A stretch of DNA of 64,000 nt, from NCBI GenBank assembly GCA_029962745.1, contig CM057162.1:8618657-8682656 (forward strand). The letters are read 5' to 3'. The DNA comes from Echinometra lucunter (lineage: Eukaryota; Echinodermata; Echinoidea; Camarodonta; Echinometridae). A program made the translations under genes and the position numbers. The notes below the pieces were generated by a model. That model saw only the letters and a list, made by a program, of their open reading frames with translations, searched no databases and had not been told where the DNA came from. Shown piece after piece: positions 38,037 to 48,906 of this stretch; position 1 is the stretch's first letter; each line of letters opens with the position of its first letter.

Positions 38037-38159
38037 CTACATAGCGAGAGAGGTTTGGATGTATGTACCAGCCGGTTGTACCATTTTATATGTATATACG
38101 TGAGATAAAGAAGGGTAAGGTACAAGATGACGCAGGTCTGGACCTCAAGATTGATAAGC

Positions 38160-38182
38160 TTTCGGCTCTAGGCCTTCATCAG
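38160..38182 (-). ncRNA. Hammerhead-like core motif (candidate)
   Basis: On the minus strand CTGATGA, then a short hairpin (GGCC-TAGA-GCC-like), then GAAA: the order of the conserved hammerhead core. Stems I and III were not resolved. The same motif occurs twice in the hairpin at 43103-43245. Hammerhead ribozymes are known from Penelope-like elements and retrozymes, but no such element is recognised here. Confidence 0.3.
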
Positions 38183-38189
38183 ATTTATT

Positions 38190-39185
38190 TGCTATGTGAA
38201 TCAAAACAAAATGAAACAAAATAAATCAAACAAATTATAACAAATTACAATGATGAGCAACTTGACAGGCAACAAAACGGAATCAAGATGATTATAAATA
38301 AAGCAACATTATCATGATTAACGCAATGGCATCAATGTAGATGAATAAATGCCTGGGGTCAACTTCACCCCCCCCCCCCCCACCTCTACCCCTCCTTACT
38401 AATCACTCCCTGCATTCTCTTCCCCCACCAAGTCTTCGGGAGGTAGGCACACTTGGTATTAACACGAAAGTACGTGTGGATAGGCGATGCTTTTTACACA
38501 TAGATAATATACACATCATTCGTGTATAATCATGTGAAAGTATGTACGTCCACGTATTATGTGTGTTGTGTTTTCGTACACATGTACTTCATGTACAAAT
38601 GTACAATTTTTTTTTTATTTTTTGTTATGTTTTTTTTTAAACAGGTATATCCATTCAGGTGCATAAAATATATTTAAGAGCACATATCAGTGCACATGTG
38701 CTTGTTTACCCTCGTGCACATACCTTTTCTCCCCTCGCCCCCCCCCCCCTCTCTCTCTCTCTTTCTCTCCCATCTCCCTTTCTCTCTCTCATTCTCTTTC
38801 TCTCTCTCCCACGTCCATGTATAAGCATACATACATGTATGTTTTGCTGCCATATGATTCCATGGGTATAAAGATTATCATACAGACATATTCCATTTTG
38901 TGCATAATTGTATGTGTACATTTTATGTACCAGGGCAGGCGTAGTATTTTCTGTACCAATTTGCGCATTATGTTACGTGTTTTCTTTCTCCCGTCTTTTC
39001 ACCTCCCTCTCCTTACTTCGCTCTCTCTCTCTCTCTCTCTCCTCTTCCCCCCCCCCCTCTCTCTCTCTCTCTCTTTTCTCTTTCTCTTTCTATTTTAAGA
39101 TGTGTACACATTAAGTGCTGTTACCCGCCAGTGGTTCAATTCTCAATACTATCTCTGTATCATTCACCTTTCCTTGATGTTCCGG

Positions 39186-39237
<52 letters not shown>

Positions 39238-41866
39238 TGTGTGGGCCGTCCTAGTTGTGTTTATTTATGTCGGTACTGCTCCCTGCTCCATCCTCCTTCA
39301 TATCCTGCAGCTCACCTTAGCATAATACATTAAGATATAGGCATATGTGATAATACATGTATTTCAATGTTTCAACCTGTAATCTATACATATGTAGGAG
39401 GGCTTTTTTGTTTGTCATGTATGTGTTCTTATGTAAAATATTCGAATATCTTCGTTGCAGAGCCTTGGGCAAATAGAACAATTTTAAAATCTTCTCATTC
39501 CCTGATGCCTGTTTGCAAGCTTATTTTAGCCAACTCTTCGACAAGTTAGGCCGGATATCCCCTTTTCCTTTCACTTTCCCTATCTAAATAACCTAGCAGT
39601 GCCCCACGTAACATTTCTCGTGAAAATACGATTTACATTAACATCCAAAAAATTGTGTCCCCCTAAAAATATTTTGGGTGGCAAGTGTGCGAGTCGTCAT
39701 ATTGCATTATCATTAAACAACACTGAAGAAAGTCGACAAAATGGTTCCCAACAAAAGGAAAGGGAAAATAATTTAGGGAGAGGGGGTTCTTCTCATCAAA
39801 CAAAGTGCTTAGACTGCAAAATTGGAAGCCAAATAAAAAAAAATCGTAAGTTTTTACAACGCAAAGAGTGGCAAGTGCAGAGTGGTGCATTATTACAATG
39901 ACCATTCAAATGGAGACGGCTAAACCCTTTAGTTCAAAGGAAATATGGTGTTCTTTCATTCCCCATTTCATTTTGATACTTCAATACGAATCAATACTTT
40001 AATCAGTTCTCTAAAATGCAAAAAAATAGAAATTAAGTTTTTTTCTTTGAGAATGGAATCTGAAGGTTAAAACACACACCCCACCCCCACCAAAAAGAAA
40101 AAGAAAGAAAACGAAAATGCAATAATAACCTGCATATGCAATACACAAGGTCTGAGATTGAGTTATTAAAGTATGAAAAACGAAACCAGTACGTGTAATG
40201 CAAGTGGGAATTTGTCTAAATAAAACTATATTTGATTTCAGCTATGAGATGTACGGCAAACTGATACTGAATGAGGAAGTCTATAATGAAAGATGGAGGT
40301 CGTTATGCAATTGGGAATTGGACTGAATAAAATACACTACATGTTTATTTGTAAATTTCATGAATGAGGTTTAGTGAACTGGCAGTTTAAATGATGAACA
40401 CATGCATTACCATCTTGAAAAACAAACCTACTACAGAGGATATCACTATATCTAAAATATTCTACGTATGTGTAGTACACACTGTGTGTATATACATGGT
40501 TAAAATAATTAAGATAGAAATGATAAATAAGTCAACGTATTACCTTCAATCGATAGGTTTACCCAATCTGAAAGAAAAACAGATATTGAAATATATACTA
40601 TATTTACTTCAGGTTATAAATGGATTTTCATGTGAGGGCAGTCTATCATTCATTTATTAATAAGGCACAACACTAGTCCTGTTAGAAACTTTCAAAATAT
40701 TACAAAAAATATCTAAAACTGGAGATAGCATAAAGTGTTTGGATTAATCTTTGCAATGAAGTGAGTCCTTCAACAATTATATACTCAACCTTTTAAGTTA
40801 GTGTATTCGAAAACTAAAAAAAGAATGGAAATTTCATTTTAAAAGTAATTCCCATGCTTCGAAAAAGTTTACCTCATGAAATGAGTGCATAAACCGAAAT
40901 ATATTGATAAAGACTGCAGCCTGGTAGAAAATGCGTAATCATAGGAATTATCCGGCAGTCGAGGCAACCCTGTGGCAAAGAGCTATTTCTTTGAATGGGA
41001 GTACGTATTTAGACTGCTGGTTAAATTGTCCCTCTTCTTTCAATTTGAAGCAAGTCATTTTTTTCAGACTCTGAACAAAAACAGTCACTGTTCGGGCAAG
41101 CATGAATTAAACTTTGTTTTGTGATTAGCACTTGATAGATGAAATCGAGCCCACTATTGAGCCTCTATCAACAGGAGAAACTCTTCGAAATATTTTGAAA
41201 TGTAATTTTTATGATTTTTTCAAAAGTGTAACGTTTTTAATAATGCATCCTGTATATTCATGTGTAATTTTATAGGACTAGACCTAAATGTGTCGTCCTT
41301 TTCAACTACCCTACTACTGCTTCGGGTGTTCAATAATGACGGCCATTCAAAGAACAGTGATTTGGCAGTTGCGGTGCTCTTCCGTCTCAAGAGTTTCTGA
41401 TTATCTTAGTTTTCTCTGTTTTTAATTTATGTCTGATTTTTTTCATGCATTTGAGTATAGCTTCCTGTCATATCAGCATTTTTTTTCTTCTTTGGTGACA
41501 TTTTTATCGAGATAACCTTGGACCCCTTTTGCATTTTTCTGCTGTTTCTCGTGCTCGGCATCTATTTATGAAATTATGTGAGTATATATTCAACCCAGGT
41601 GAGCTACGTGTATTTTGTGAAACGTTAATCATTTTTCTGATTCCCTAATGGGGATAATTTTAGCATTGTTACCTCTTTTTTTTTGTACATGCATACTTAA
41701 TTTACGATTAACTGTAATCTTCATTTTAACATTTCGGTCTTTTCCATTGGGCTAAAATAAATCCACATCATGAACTTTATAACCTGAAAAATGTTACGAT
41801 TTTATGAAATATATTAATGGTGAATGATGATCAGTATTTTTGTCCATACAAATCATTTCACGTTAC
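38190..41866. other. Intron-like region without recognised gene
   Basis: Simple-sequence rich: C/CT tracts at 38738-38812 and 39020-39095, (TA)n at 39189-39234, C-rich sequence at 38366. A plus-strand AG followed by a short frame to TGA and AATAAA (about 40243-40330) was considered and not accepted. No receptor exon identified. Confidence 0.5.
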
Positions 41867-41947
41867 CTTCATCCCTAGTACTTGCGTTATCATCTGCGGT
41901 TGCGTCAATAGTGACGTTGATGGTGTTGTTCTTTTCCTGACTTTCCC
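41867..41947 (-). CDS. Candidate receptor exon: charged tail 3
   Basis: 27 residues (ESQEKNNTINVTIDATADDN, then ASTRDE) between acceptor ACTTTTAAG and donor GTAACG, phase 1-1 like all other exons. The end ADDNAS resembles TDNAS in the terminal exon at 30843-30970, which would follow it. The splice sites are weaker than in the death-fold exons; a chance open stretch cannot be excluded. Confidence 0.45.
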
Positions 41948-42448
41948 CTTAAAAGTATAAGTCGAATACATTATTAACTACAGTAGACATCCACACACTT
42001 CGCTCCAGCAATCTGATTTTTGTTTTTGCATGGCCTTTTATGTAAATCTAATGAATGGAAAGAGTTCTACATATCGAGTCCATCCACTATCATGATAAAA
42101 TTATTTTTTATTAGTAAATGGTAAGGTAGAGAATTAGTAAATATGTGACACTTTTCTCTTGTTTTCTTTCATTTTCTTTTATTTTTTAAAAAAATGCAAT
42201 GCCGGTATATTTTTTCTTCCTTGCTATATTTTTTGTCGCTTTCAAAACACACTGGGACCTATTAAGCCCTTGCTGCTCTCCGGAAGAAACGTACTCTTTC
42301 GGATATCTCACCAATTTATTGCAAAAGTTTCCGGAACTTGACTTTTGAAATATTTAAGAAATATGTTCCGACTCCCTATTTAAAATTTGCAGTTTGAATA
42401 ATAACGTCTTTGGTGAGAGAGTTCTTAAGATTTTAATGAAAAGAAGAT

Positions 42449-42561
42449 TTATTTGTTTTCACCTTCCTCGATAGTTTTGCCTCCGTTTTCTACAGTTTCC
42501 ACGGTAGCGTCTTTTGCTACTGTCTTTAAGTCTGTCTTGTTCTCCTTAACATCCCCTGCGC
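42449..42561 (-). CDS. Receptor exon: charged tail 2b' (downstream copy; internal or terminal)
   Basis: Reads AGDVKENKTDLKTVAKDATV, then ENGGKTIEEGENK and TAA at 42449-42451. Compared with the upstream copy it has small in-frame changes (DATV for DGETV, NGG for NDGG). A GTGAAA donor after 42463 would allow splicing to 41947. An AATAAA overlaps the stop codon, as in the other copy. The in-frame indels between copies argue for selection on the reading frame. Confidence 0.58.
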
Positions 42562-42806
42562 CTGTAAAAAAGGAAAACCCATTCATAATGATCAGTAACA
42601 CAATAAGGTGAATGATCGATTCCGTATAAGGGAAACCCGCAGAGACGTCGTACTTACGAAGAGGCACATAATTATAACCATTATCAGTGTTTACCTTCTT
42701 TATGAATAAACTGCTTTTTATTCCTCGAGGTGCCTTCCTCGTGCCATACATGCCCACCCCTACAACTCCACCTCCCCCATCCTTCAACATTATGTTTTGC
42801 TCTTAC

Positions 42807-42890
42807 CTTCTCTTCCAGTGTTCTCTTGGAGTGTCTTATCTTTTGCGTCTTTTTCCCCAATTTCATTATCCCCTTTATCCTGCTCTGCAC
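42807..42890 (-). CDS. Receptor exon: charged tail 2a' (downstream copy)
   Basis: 28 residues differing from the upstream copy mainly by IGEKD in place of IGGKD. Same acceptor (TTCATGTAG), donor (GTAAGA) and phase. Lies in the second unit of the 1144-bp tandem duplication. Confidence 0.6.
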
Positions 42891-43102
42891 CTACATGAAA
42901 TAGCAAAATAAAGAGACAACAACCGTACCTTATAAGCTTGTTAAATTTATTCAAATATGGTTCAAATATAGCAAATAAACATATATATATTCAAAGGAAG
43001 AAGACCCCTCGCAAAACGTGTGCAGTGCTTCATTTTAGTACACAGTGAAAGAAAATAAATGGAATGAAGCTGACGTAGCTCTCGATCATGCCCTTTTATT
43101 GT

Positions 43103-43245
43103 AATGGCAAGCTTTCGGCCAACATGGCCTTCATCAGGTCTGAACAGATAAGAAACGAACAGGCAAAATAATATACACATAGAAATGATATCAAAATAAT
43201 CTGTTCAGACCTGATGAAGGCCATGTTGGCCGAAAGCTTGCCATT
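43103..43245. mobile_element. Perfect hairpin with 47-bp arms
   Basis: Arms 43103-43149 and 43199-43245 are exact inverted copies (AATGGCAAGCTTTCGGCCAA start). Both contain the CTGATGA-hairpin-GAAA order. It sits at the junction of the two tandem units. Confidence 0.85.
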
Positions 43246-43562
43246 ACTGAAAGAAATGAAAATGGGAGAATAATAATTTTCTTTCGATTTTTTTCTTATT
43301 TTTAAAAAATGCAATACCGGTATATTTTTTCTTCCTTGCCATATCTTTGTCGCTTTCAAAACACACTGGGACCTATTAAGCCCTTGCTGCTCTCCGAAAG
43401 AAACGTACCCTTTCGGATATCTCACCAATTTATTGCAAAAGTTTCCGGAACTTGACTTTTGAAATATTAAGTAATATGTTCCTACTCCCTATTTGAAATT
43501 TGCAGGATGAATAATTACGTCTTCGTGTGAGAGATTTCTTAAGATTTTAATGAAAAGAAGAT

Positions 43563-43681
43563 TTATTTGTTTTCACCTTCCTCGATAGTTTTGCCTCCAT
43601 CGTTTTCTACAGTTTCCACGGTTTCACCGTCCTTTGCTACTGTCTTTAAGTCTGTCTTGTTCTCCTTAACATCCCCTGCGT
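43563..43681 (-). CDS. Receptor exon: charged tail 2b (upstream copy; internal or terminal)
   Basis: After acceptor TTTTTACAG: DVKENKTDLKTVAKDGETV, then VENDGGKTIEE. Two ends are possible. A GTGAAA donor after base 43577 keeps phase 1 and allows splicing onwards; without splicing the frame reads GENK and stops at TAA (43563-43565). The stop overlaps an AATAAA hexamer, so it could serve as an alternative terminal exon. Paired with 43951-44034 and duplicated at 42449-42561. Confidence 0.58.
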
Positions 43682-43950
43682 CTGTAAAAAAGGAAAACAC
43701 ATTCATGATGATCAGTAACACAATAAGCTAAATGATCGATTCCGTATAAGGGAAACCCGCAGGTAACAGTAAAAAAAAAGAAACACAGACGTCATACTAA
43801 CGAAGAGGCACATAATTATAACCATTATCAGTGTTTACCTTCTTTCTGAATAAACAGCTTTTTATTCCTCTAAGTGCCTTTCTCGTGCCATACATGCCCA
43901 CCCCTACAACTCCACCTCCCCCATCCTTCAACATTATGTTTTGCTCTTAC

Positions 43951-44034
43951 CTTCTCTTCCAGTGTTCTCTTGGAGTGTCTTGTCTTTTGCGTCTTTTCCC
44001 CCAATTTCATTATCCCCTTTATCCTGCTCTGCAC
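43951..44034 (-). CDS. Receptor exon: charged tail 2a (duplicated pair, upstream copy)
   Basis: 28 residues of Asp/Glu/Lys-rich sequence (AEQDKGDNEIGGKDAKDK). Acceptor TTTCATGTAG, donor GTAAGA, phase 1-1. Nearly identical to the exon at 42807-42890, 1144 bp away, because a two-exon block is tandemly duplicated. Conservation of frame, splice sites and most residues in both copies supports coding use. Confidence 0.62.
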
Positions 44035-44134
44035 CTACATGAAATAGCAAAATAAAGAGACAACAACTGTACCTCATAAGCTTGTTAAATTTATTCAAAT
44101 ATGGCTCAAATATAACAAACATACATAGATATTG

Positions 44135-44136
<2 letters not shown>

Positions 44137-44176
<40 letters not shown>
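44137..44176. repeat. (TA)n microsatellite
   Basis: AT dinucleotide run in the intron before the tail exon at 43951-44034; absent from the other tandem unit. Confidence 0.95.
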
Positions 44177-44180
<4 letters not shown>

Positions 44181-44414
44181 AAGGAAGATGTCCCCTTGCA
44201 AAACGTGTGCAGTGCTTCATTTTAGTACACAGTGAAAGAAAATAAATGGAATGAAGCTGACGTAGCTCTCGATGTAGACCAGCTGCTGGTCGTTTTAAAC
44301 TGTCACTAATTTGCGAGCATGCGTGCGCGCGCGCTGATGTACGGTATCCCCACGAATTCACTTTGCCCACGAATTCACCTTCCCCGAATTTGGAGTCACC
44401 GAAACCACTGGCCT

Positions 44415-44485
44415 GTCTCTGTGGTCTAGTGGTTAAGGCATTGGCGTTCATAGCAAAAGGTCCGGGTTCGATTCCAGGCGGAGAC
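44415..44485 (+). tRNA. tRNA-like SINE head or tRNA pseudogene
   Basis: A 71-nt stretch with a 7-bp acceptor pair (GTCTCTG with CGGAGAC, one G-U), box A TGGTCTAGTGG and box B GGTTCGATTCC. The anticodon and T stems each have a mismatch. The anticodon loop can be read as TTC (Glu-like, shortened loop) or TCA, so it is unlikely to be a functional tRNA. Followed by non-tRNA sequence to about 44600, typical of a SINE. Confidence 0.5.
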
Positions 44486-44951
44486 ATTTTTTCAGCCTTT
44501 GAAAAAATTTCCAAAATGGTAGGACAGCTCTGGGGAACTTTGATTCATGCTACGCTATTATTCTCTGAATTGCCTCATATATATGAACATATATGAGGGT
44601 AGTCCACATCTAGCAACTTTAAAGAATGAATAGACATACAAATTTCCATGGAGACAGGCGAGACTTAATTTTTCATGGAAAATTGGTAAGGAGACCTTCA
44701 AGGGTAATTTGACATGACATAATCTAACTAATGGCAAATGGAATCTTATCAGCCATGAAATGAAGGTGGTTATTTTTCAATAGAGTATCACAACATCCCC
44801 TTTCCTGGCCCCCCCCCCCCCCCCCCAAAAAAAAAAGAAACGCACTAGAAGTCAGACAAAAAGCGAAGATTCTCTGTTCAACAGAGTTAAACATCTTATT
44901 AAAACATTACATTATGATTCTTAAAAAAATAAATAATGCGGTCTTGTCTAC

Positions 44952-45068
44952 CTTGCTTGTTAGCGGTGGTGACTTCATCAAAAGGCTCCTTAGTGGTCGC
45001 ATCCCCTGTGCCTTTCTCCTGTTTCTGTGCAGCTCTATCTTCTCTGTCTTCTTTACCTCGCCAGGCAC
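44952..45068 (-). CDS. Receptor exon: charged tail 1
   Basis: 39 residues, highly charged and likely disordered (RGKEDREDRAAQKQEKGTG, then KEPFDEVTTANKQ). Acceptor ATGTTGTAG, donor GTAGAC, phase 1-1. It begins the series of short acidic/basic tail exons after the last death fold. No motif recognised. Confidence 0.62.
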
Positions 45069-45158
45069 CTACAACATTAGACACAAGAGCTCAAAAATAT
45101 TAACATAAGAGATGTTGCAGAGTACAAGTAAATATCACACAGTACATCTATCGCGCAT

Positions 45159-45350
45159 AACGCTTCGATATTAGATGTCAGAATGTTAGTACATGAAATA
45201 TATTGGAGAAGGACATTTTAAACTTCAATATTTATCCTACGTTTTACCTGCCGCAACGCTTCGATATTAGATGACAGATTGTTAGTACATGTAATATACT
45301 GGAGAAGGACATTTAAACTTCAATTTTTATCCTAACGATTTACCTGCAGC
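45159..45350. repeat. 96-bp tandem repeat spanning the donor of death-fold exon 7
   Basis: Units 45159-45254 and 45255-45350 share CTTCGATATTAGATG and TTTACCTGC. The second contains the last seven exon bases and the GTAAAT donor; the first carries a donor-like GTAAAA copy. Confidence 0.85.
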
Positions 45351-45592
45351 AATTTCCTGTGCAAAGTCATAAAACCCGGCAGCAAGGAGCTCGTTGCTTA
45401 GTGTTATGGGCTTGTCCATGAATTTGAAGAATTTCTCGTCGCTTGCCCAAGCAGTAATAACATCCTGGCAGTTATGACCCCCTTTGGCCTTCACGCCCAA
45501 AACTTTATTAAGTTCAGACAGTCGCCCCTCCGGGATGGTGTTTGCTAGCAGTTCGGACTGAGGGTTGGTTATCTTTCGCTTCCTATATTTTC
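45344..45592 (-). CDS. Receptor exon: death-fold-like domain 7
   Basis: 83 residues. Basic start (KYRKRKITN), then ELLANTIPEGRLSELNKVLGV (helices 1-2), CQDVITAWASDEKFFKFM with a helix-4 Trp, and SNELLAAGFYDFAQEIAAG for helices 5-6. Acceptor TTTTTTCCAG, donor GTAAAT, phase 1-1. The last bases of the exon and its donor lie in a 96-bp tandem repeat (45159-45350), so a second donor-like copy follows in the intron. Last of the death-fold units; charged tail exons follow. Confidence 0.75.
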
Positions 45593-45987
45593 CTGGAAAA
45601 AAGTCGAAACATAGTATATAGTATACCTATCAATAACAGATTCCATTTGTCATAGCATTATTTGCTCAATTGGAATTTAGTTTTTTGTACTAAATGTTCA
45701 CTTAGAAATACAACTACATACAGTATACGTTTGGCCTGAAAAGATTGCTGCATGAACTTTGTCTAGTCGTATCCATTCTTTGCGATGATCAGAAACGTTT
45801 TTTTATTATTATTATTATTATCATTTATGCTTTATAAATTGTTAAGTTACATTAGATTACAATATTTAAAAATTATCAATTTGACATTGATTATAAGAAA
45901 TAATAAAAACAAAGTGACTAGAAACTTGTATGAAGGTGCATTTGTTTTCAATAAAGATTTGTTTTTCTAAAGTGTAAACAAAAATAC

Positions 45988-46251
45988 CTGATATTATGTC
46001 AAGTGCAAGGGCAAGGTGCTCCTCGTCCATGTTGAACAATGCATCGGCCAAGACCAAGCGCTGGTTGAAGGTTGAAGAACGAACAGTGCCTTTCCATTGA
46101 AGGAGTACGGACTTCTGATGTTCAACGCCATTGGTTTGGTTGTCCTGATTCATCCCTTGGATGTCTTCAGGAACAGAGAGTTGTTGCGCCAGTTGCGCCA
46201 TGTCAACTCGATTTTCGACTTCTACCACATCTCCAAGGCCGATTTCAAATC
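45988..46251 (-). CDS. Receptor exon: death-fold-like domain 6
   Basis: 88 residues with the clearest death-domain pattern in the gene: VDMAQLAQQLSVPEDIQGM (helices 1-3), then KSVLLQWKGTV with the conserved Leu-x-x-Trp of helix 4, then RLVLADALFNMDEEHLALAL (helices 5-6). Acceptor ATATTCTAG, donor GTATTT, phase 1-1. Expected to interact with another death fold. Adaptor identity cannot be read from sequence. Confidence 0.8.
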
Positions 46252-46718
46252 CTAGAATATTTGCCAAAGGAAAACAAAACAACTGTTAATAAAATTTCAT
46301 AATTTCTTGTTAGGCAGTTATGTAATGGATTGTCGATTTAAATTGTCAGTGAATGACAATAGCAGGATAACTACAGGAAACACATTGCTTCAGGTGCACT
46401 CATCGCAACTTCAACGCAGCAAAGTCTTTTCATACCCTCTCTACACATTTTGAATACAAAGTTTCCATAAAGATGCATTTACAAGGCAAATCGGCCTTAA
46501 AATCAGCACGATCAATGGTTTTGCACAGCAAACATCTGCATAAAATATTAACTCTGATTATAATGATACCCAAAAAAGGTAAGTGCAACAGAGAAAGTTG
46601 ACATCCACGATTCAGAATACAGATGAAAGAAGGAGCATGTCATGTCCTTTTTGCTGCATCCGTGATGTTTTTGTTTATGACAGTCCTTATGACATTGCAA
46701 ACTAGGTTCTTGGCTTAC

Positions 46719-46985
46719 CAAAATATATTGCCTTTGCCTCTTCAAGATAACCTGCCTGTTTCAACATTTTGACCATTTCGAATCGGTCATAAGTTTTTAT
46801 GATCCGGACGGTTCCTTGGCCAAGATTGGTACCCCCGAGGTTCGGCTTGTATTGGGTTAGGAGTTGATCGCTTATGCCAAGAGATTCAGCAAATGGGTAG
46901 ACGTCTGACATAATCAGACGAAAAGCTAATTCGATTAGTTCTACGTTGTATATGATCTCTTTTTTTCCCCTAGGAAGGAGACAAG
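46719..46985 (-). CDS. Receptor exon: death-fold-like domain 5
   Basis: 89 residues. YNVELIELAFRLIMSDVYPF followed by AESLGIS fits death-domain helices 1-2 (the L-G-I/L turn is common), then DRFEMVKMLKQAGYLEEAKA fits helices 5-6, where the MLKQAG-x-L-E-x-A-x-x-I pattern is typical. The expected helix-4 Trp is absent, replaced by IKTYDRF. Acceptor CTCTTCCAG, donor GTAAGC, phase 1-1. A second AG (CTTCCTAG) lies 14 bases into the exon and is an alternative but out-of-phase acceptor. Confidence 0.72.
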
Positions 46986-47397
46986 CTGGAAGAGAATGTG
47001 TTACCAGTTAGTTGTATTTCACCCGTCGTTACTAAGAGTACTATATACTATACTTCACCTCTCATTTCAGACAGACGAAAATAACCATATACTAATGATC
47101 ATGTGCTAGTATATAAATGAATATTCTCAAAACATTCTCAAAACAGTCCTCTGAACTTGTCCTCTTACAGTACAAAAGGAGACATTGTGCACTTTTCTTT
47201 CAACCATTTCTAAGACTTTACATGAGTTTTATCACAGATGACATTTTGATTAGTGTTGATAATTTCGGTCTCATTTAATCCTAATATATATCATCCAGGA
47301 CACATGCCCGGGCAACAGTTTGAACTTTTTATTTCCTGCACTAAGCGAAATTGTACTTTCAACCTTTATTCCAACATTATACATAACACTTACTTAT

Positions 47398-47777
47398 TCA
47401 GTAAATTAAAAGTGTTACTCAGTAATCTATGTTAAATAGGTAAATGAAGCTATTTGACGAAATTAATCCCGAGGAACGTGTTAATGGAGAAAATGACGGA
47501 CTACGAAAGACTCACCATACGGAGGATATTTTTTCTCAAGTAACTCTCTCAAAACGTTTCTCGGGGTATGTTTTTGGTCAATTGATTTAAACAAATTAAA
47601 AGTGTTACTCAGTAATCTATGTTAAATAGGTAAATGAAGCTATTTGACGAAATTAATCCCGAGGAACGTGTTAATGGAGAAAATGACGGACTACGAAAGA
47701 CTCACCATACGGAGGATATTTTTTCTCAAGTAACTCTCTCAAAACGTTTCTCGGGATATGTTTTTGGTCAATTGATT
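47398..47777. repeat. 190-bp tandem duplication spanning the donor of death-fold exon 4
   Basis: Units about 47398-47587 and 47588-47777 are almost identical. The right unit includes the last 72 coding bases and donor of the exon at 47706-47975. The left unit is an exon fragment without an acceptor. Confidence 0.88.
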
Positions 47778-47975
47778 TTGTTTGTCTGTCATGTATGGAG
47801 TCTAGCTTTGGTTTGAGCGTATTTATTATCTTGGTTTCGAAGGGAAGTTCTTTCCCGTCTGGTGACTGCTGTCCGGGGACTTCTCCAACTCCGTATCTCT
47901 TACAGAACGCAAGGAGAGTTGCTGGCCCAGCGTAACGACCGATTCGATCAAGTTCGTCTCGCGAAATAGCTGTGA
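47706..47975 (-). CDS. Receptor exon: death-fold-like domain 4
   Basis: 90 residues: helix 1 SRDELDRIGRYAG, then ATLLAFCKRYGVGEVPG, then a long amphipathic stretch FETKIINTLKPKLDSI and a final RNVLRELLEKKYPP. It lacks an obvious helix-4 Trp, so it is the least certain of the seven; a CARD-like or divergent death fold is possible. Acceptor ATTTTTACAG, donor GTGAGT, phase 1-1. Its last 72 coding bases with the donor and adjacent intron are tandemly duplicated just downstream (copy at 47398-47587). Confidence 0.65.
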
Positions 47976-48180
47976 CTGTAAAAATATATATATATAAAAC
48001 AAGGATATTGGTCATAAAGGCTTTAACTGCTTCGGATTCTGAAAGAATTTATTTTTCCACCTGGATGGAAAGTAGCAAAATCTAGATTATAATCGATAAT
48101 AGGCCACACTAGACCATTAAACTTCTAAAGTTTAAAGGATTAGATACAATGTACATTAAAAATGTACTTCACTACATTGT

Positions 48181-48590
48181 GATACAGTAAAGGTGTGTTC
48201 AGATATGAGGAGACAATGTCGCGCCTTATCTCAACACCATTTGCGGCGACAAAAAATCTCGCTGAGGAAGCACACTTTTTTTTTTACTGCCTGCTGGCTG
48301 CACCATTCAAATTCCAAAAAAATGAACGCAAAATATGATGTCATGAATTTGTCTGCCCAAGTTTTGAAGAGAACTTTTTCAAAACTTGCGCGGACAATCT
48401 CATCATGATGACAACATATTTCGCGCTCATTTTTAGGAGCTTAATTGGTTCGATTTTTAGCAGCCGGGCAGCAAAGAAGAAAAATGTGTCCTGTAACTTG
48501 GCGACATTTTTTGTCGTCTCGATACCCCATACACCAAATCTACTCTGTGGAGAGCTCACCGGAGATAAATTTTATACATTTACTGTATGT
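48181..48590. mobile_element. Foldback MITE (ATACAGTAAA termini)
   Basis: Inverted arms meet near 48375 (CAAGTTTTGAAGAG against TTCAAAACTTG). Outer ends ATACAGTAAA and TTTACTGTAT. Lies in the intron between linker 2 and death-fold exon 4. Confidence 0.75.
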
Positions 48591-48906
48591 ATGGATATGC
48601 ATATATCTTGGTGCCATTTTAGTCGGAAAGAATTTATGTCCACTAAAATAAAATTTAAAAAAAATTATTATACTGTGTCAATACTGTAGTTGAAATGGCA
48701 GGTTCCATATGTACAGTATATTTATGAATAAAGAAAACTGGTTGAAGCAATGCATTATGGGAAGCTTTTTTTTCTGCATCCTCCGTTTTTTGTCATGACT
48801 TCACAATGTGGTATCTAAACAGAAACAAAACTAAAGATGGGGAGTGCACATTCTATTTTCATTAGTAGTGGGAAAAACGAAAAGAATAAAAGAAATTTCT
48901 ACATAC

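Larger units (their letters stand above)
42160..44272. repeat. 1144-bp tandem duplication carrying two receptor tail exons
   Basis: Units at about 42160-43092 and 43280-44272 match along exons and introns (for example CACTGGGACCTATTAAGCCC and AACGTGTGCAGTGCTTCATT in both). The junction is occupied by a hairpin (43103-43245). The right unit has gained a (TA)n run at 44137-44175. Confidence 0.9.

Noticed and set aside
40243..40330. Plus-strand TTTCAG followed by a 27-codon frame ending TGA with AATAAA
   Set aside because: Attractive as a last exon, but no upstream exon, homology or second copy supports it.
42687..44055. Paired plus-strand frames beginning MFTFF
   Set aside because: Antisense shadows of the duplicated minus-strand tail exons; the minus strand has splice sites and phase continuity.
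44095..44514. Minus-strand 139-codon frame with SPPGIEPGPFAMNANAL
   Set aside because: This is the antisense of the tRNA-like SINE head, a well-known false-gene signature.
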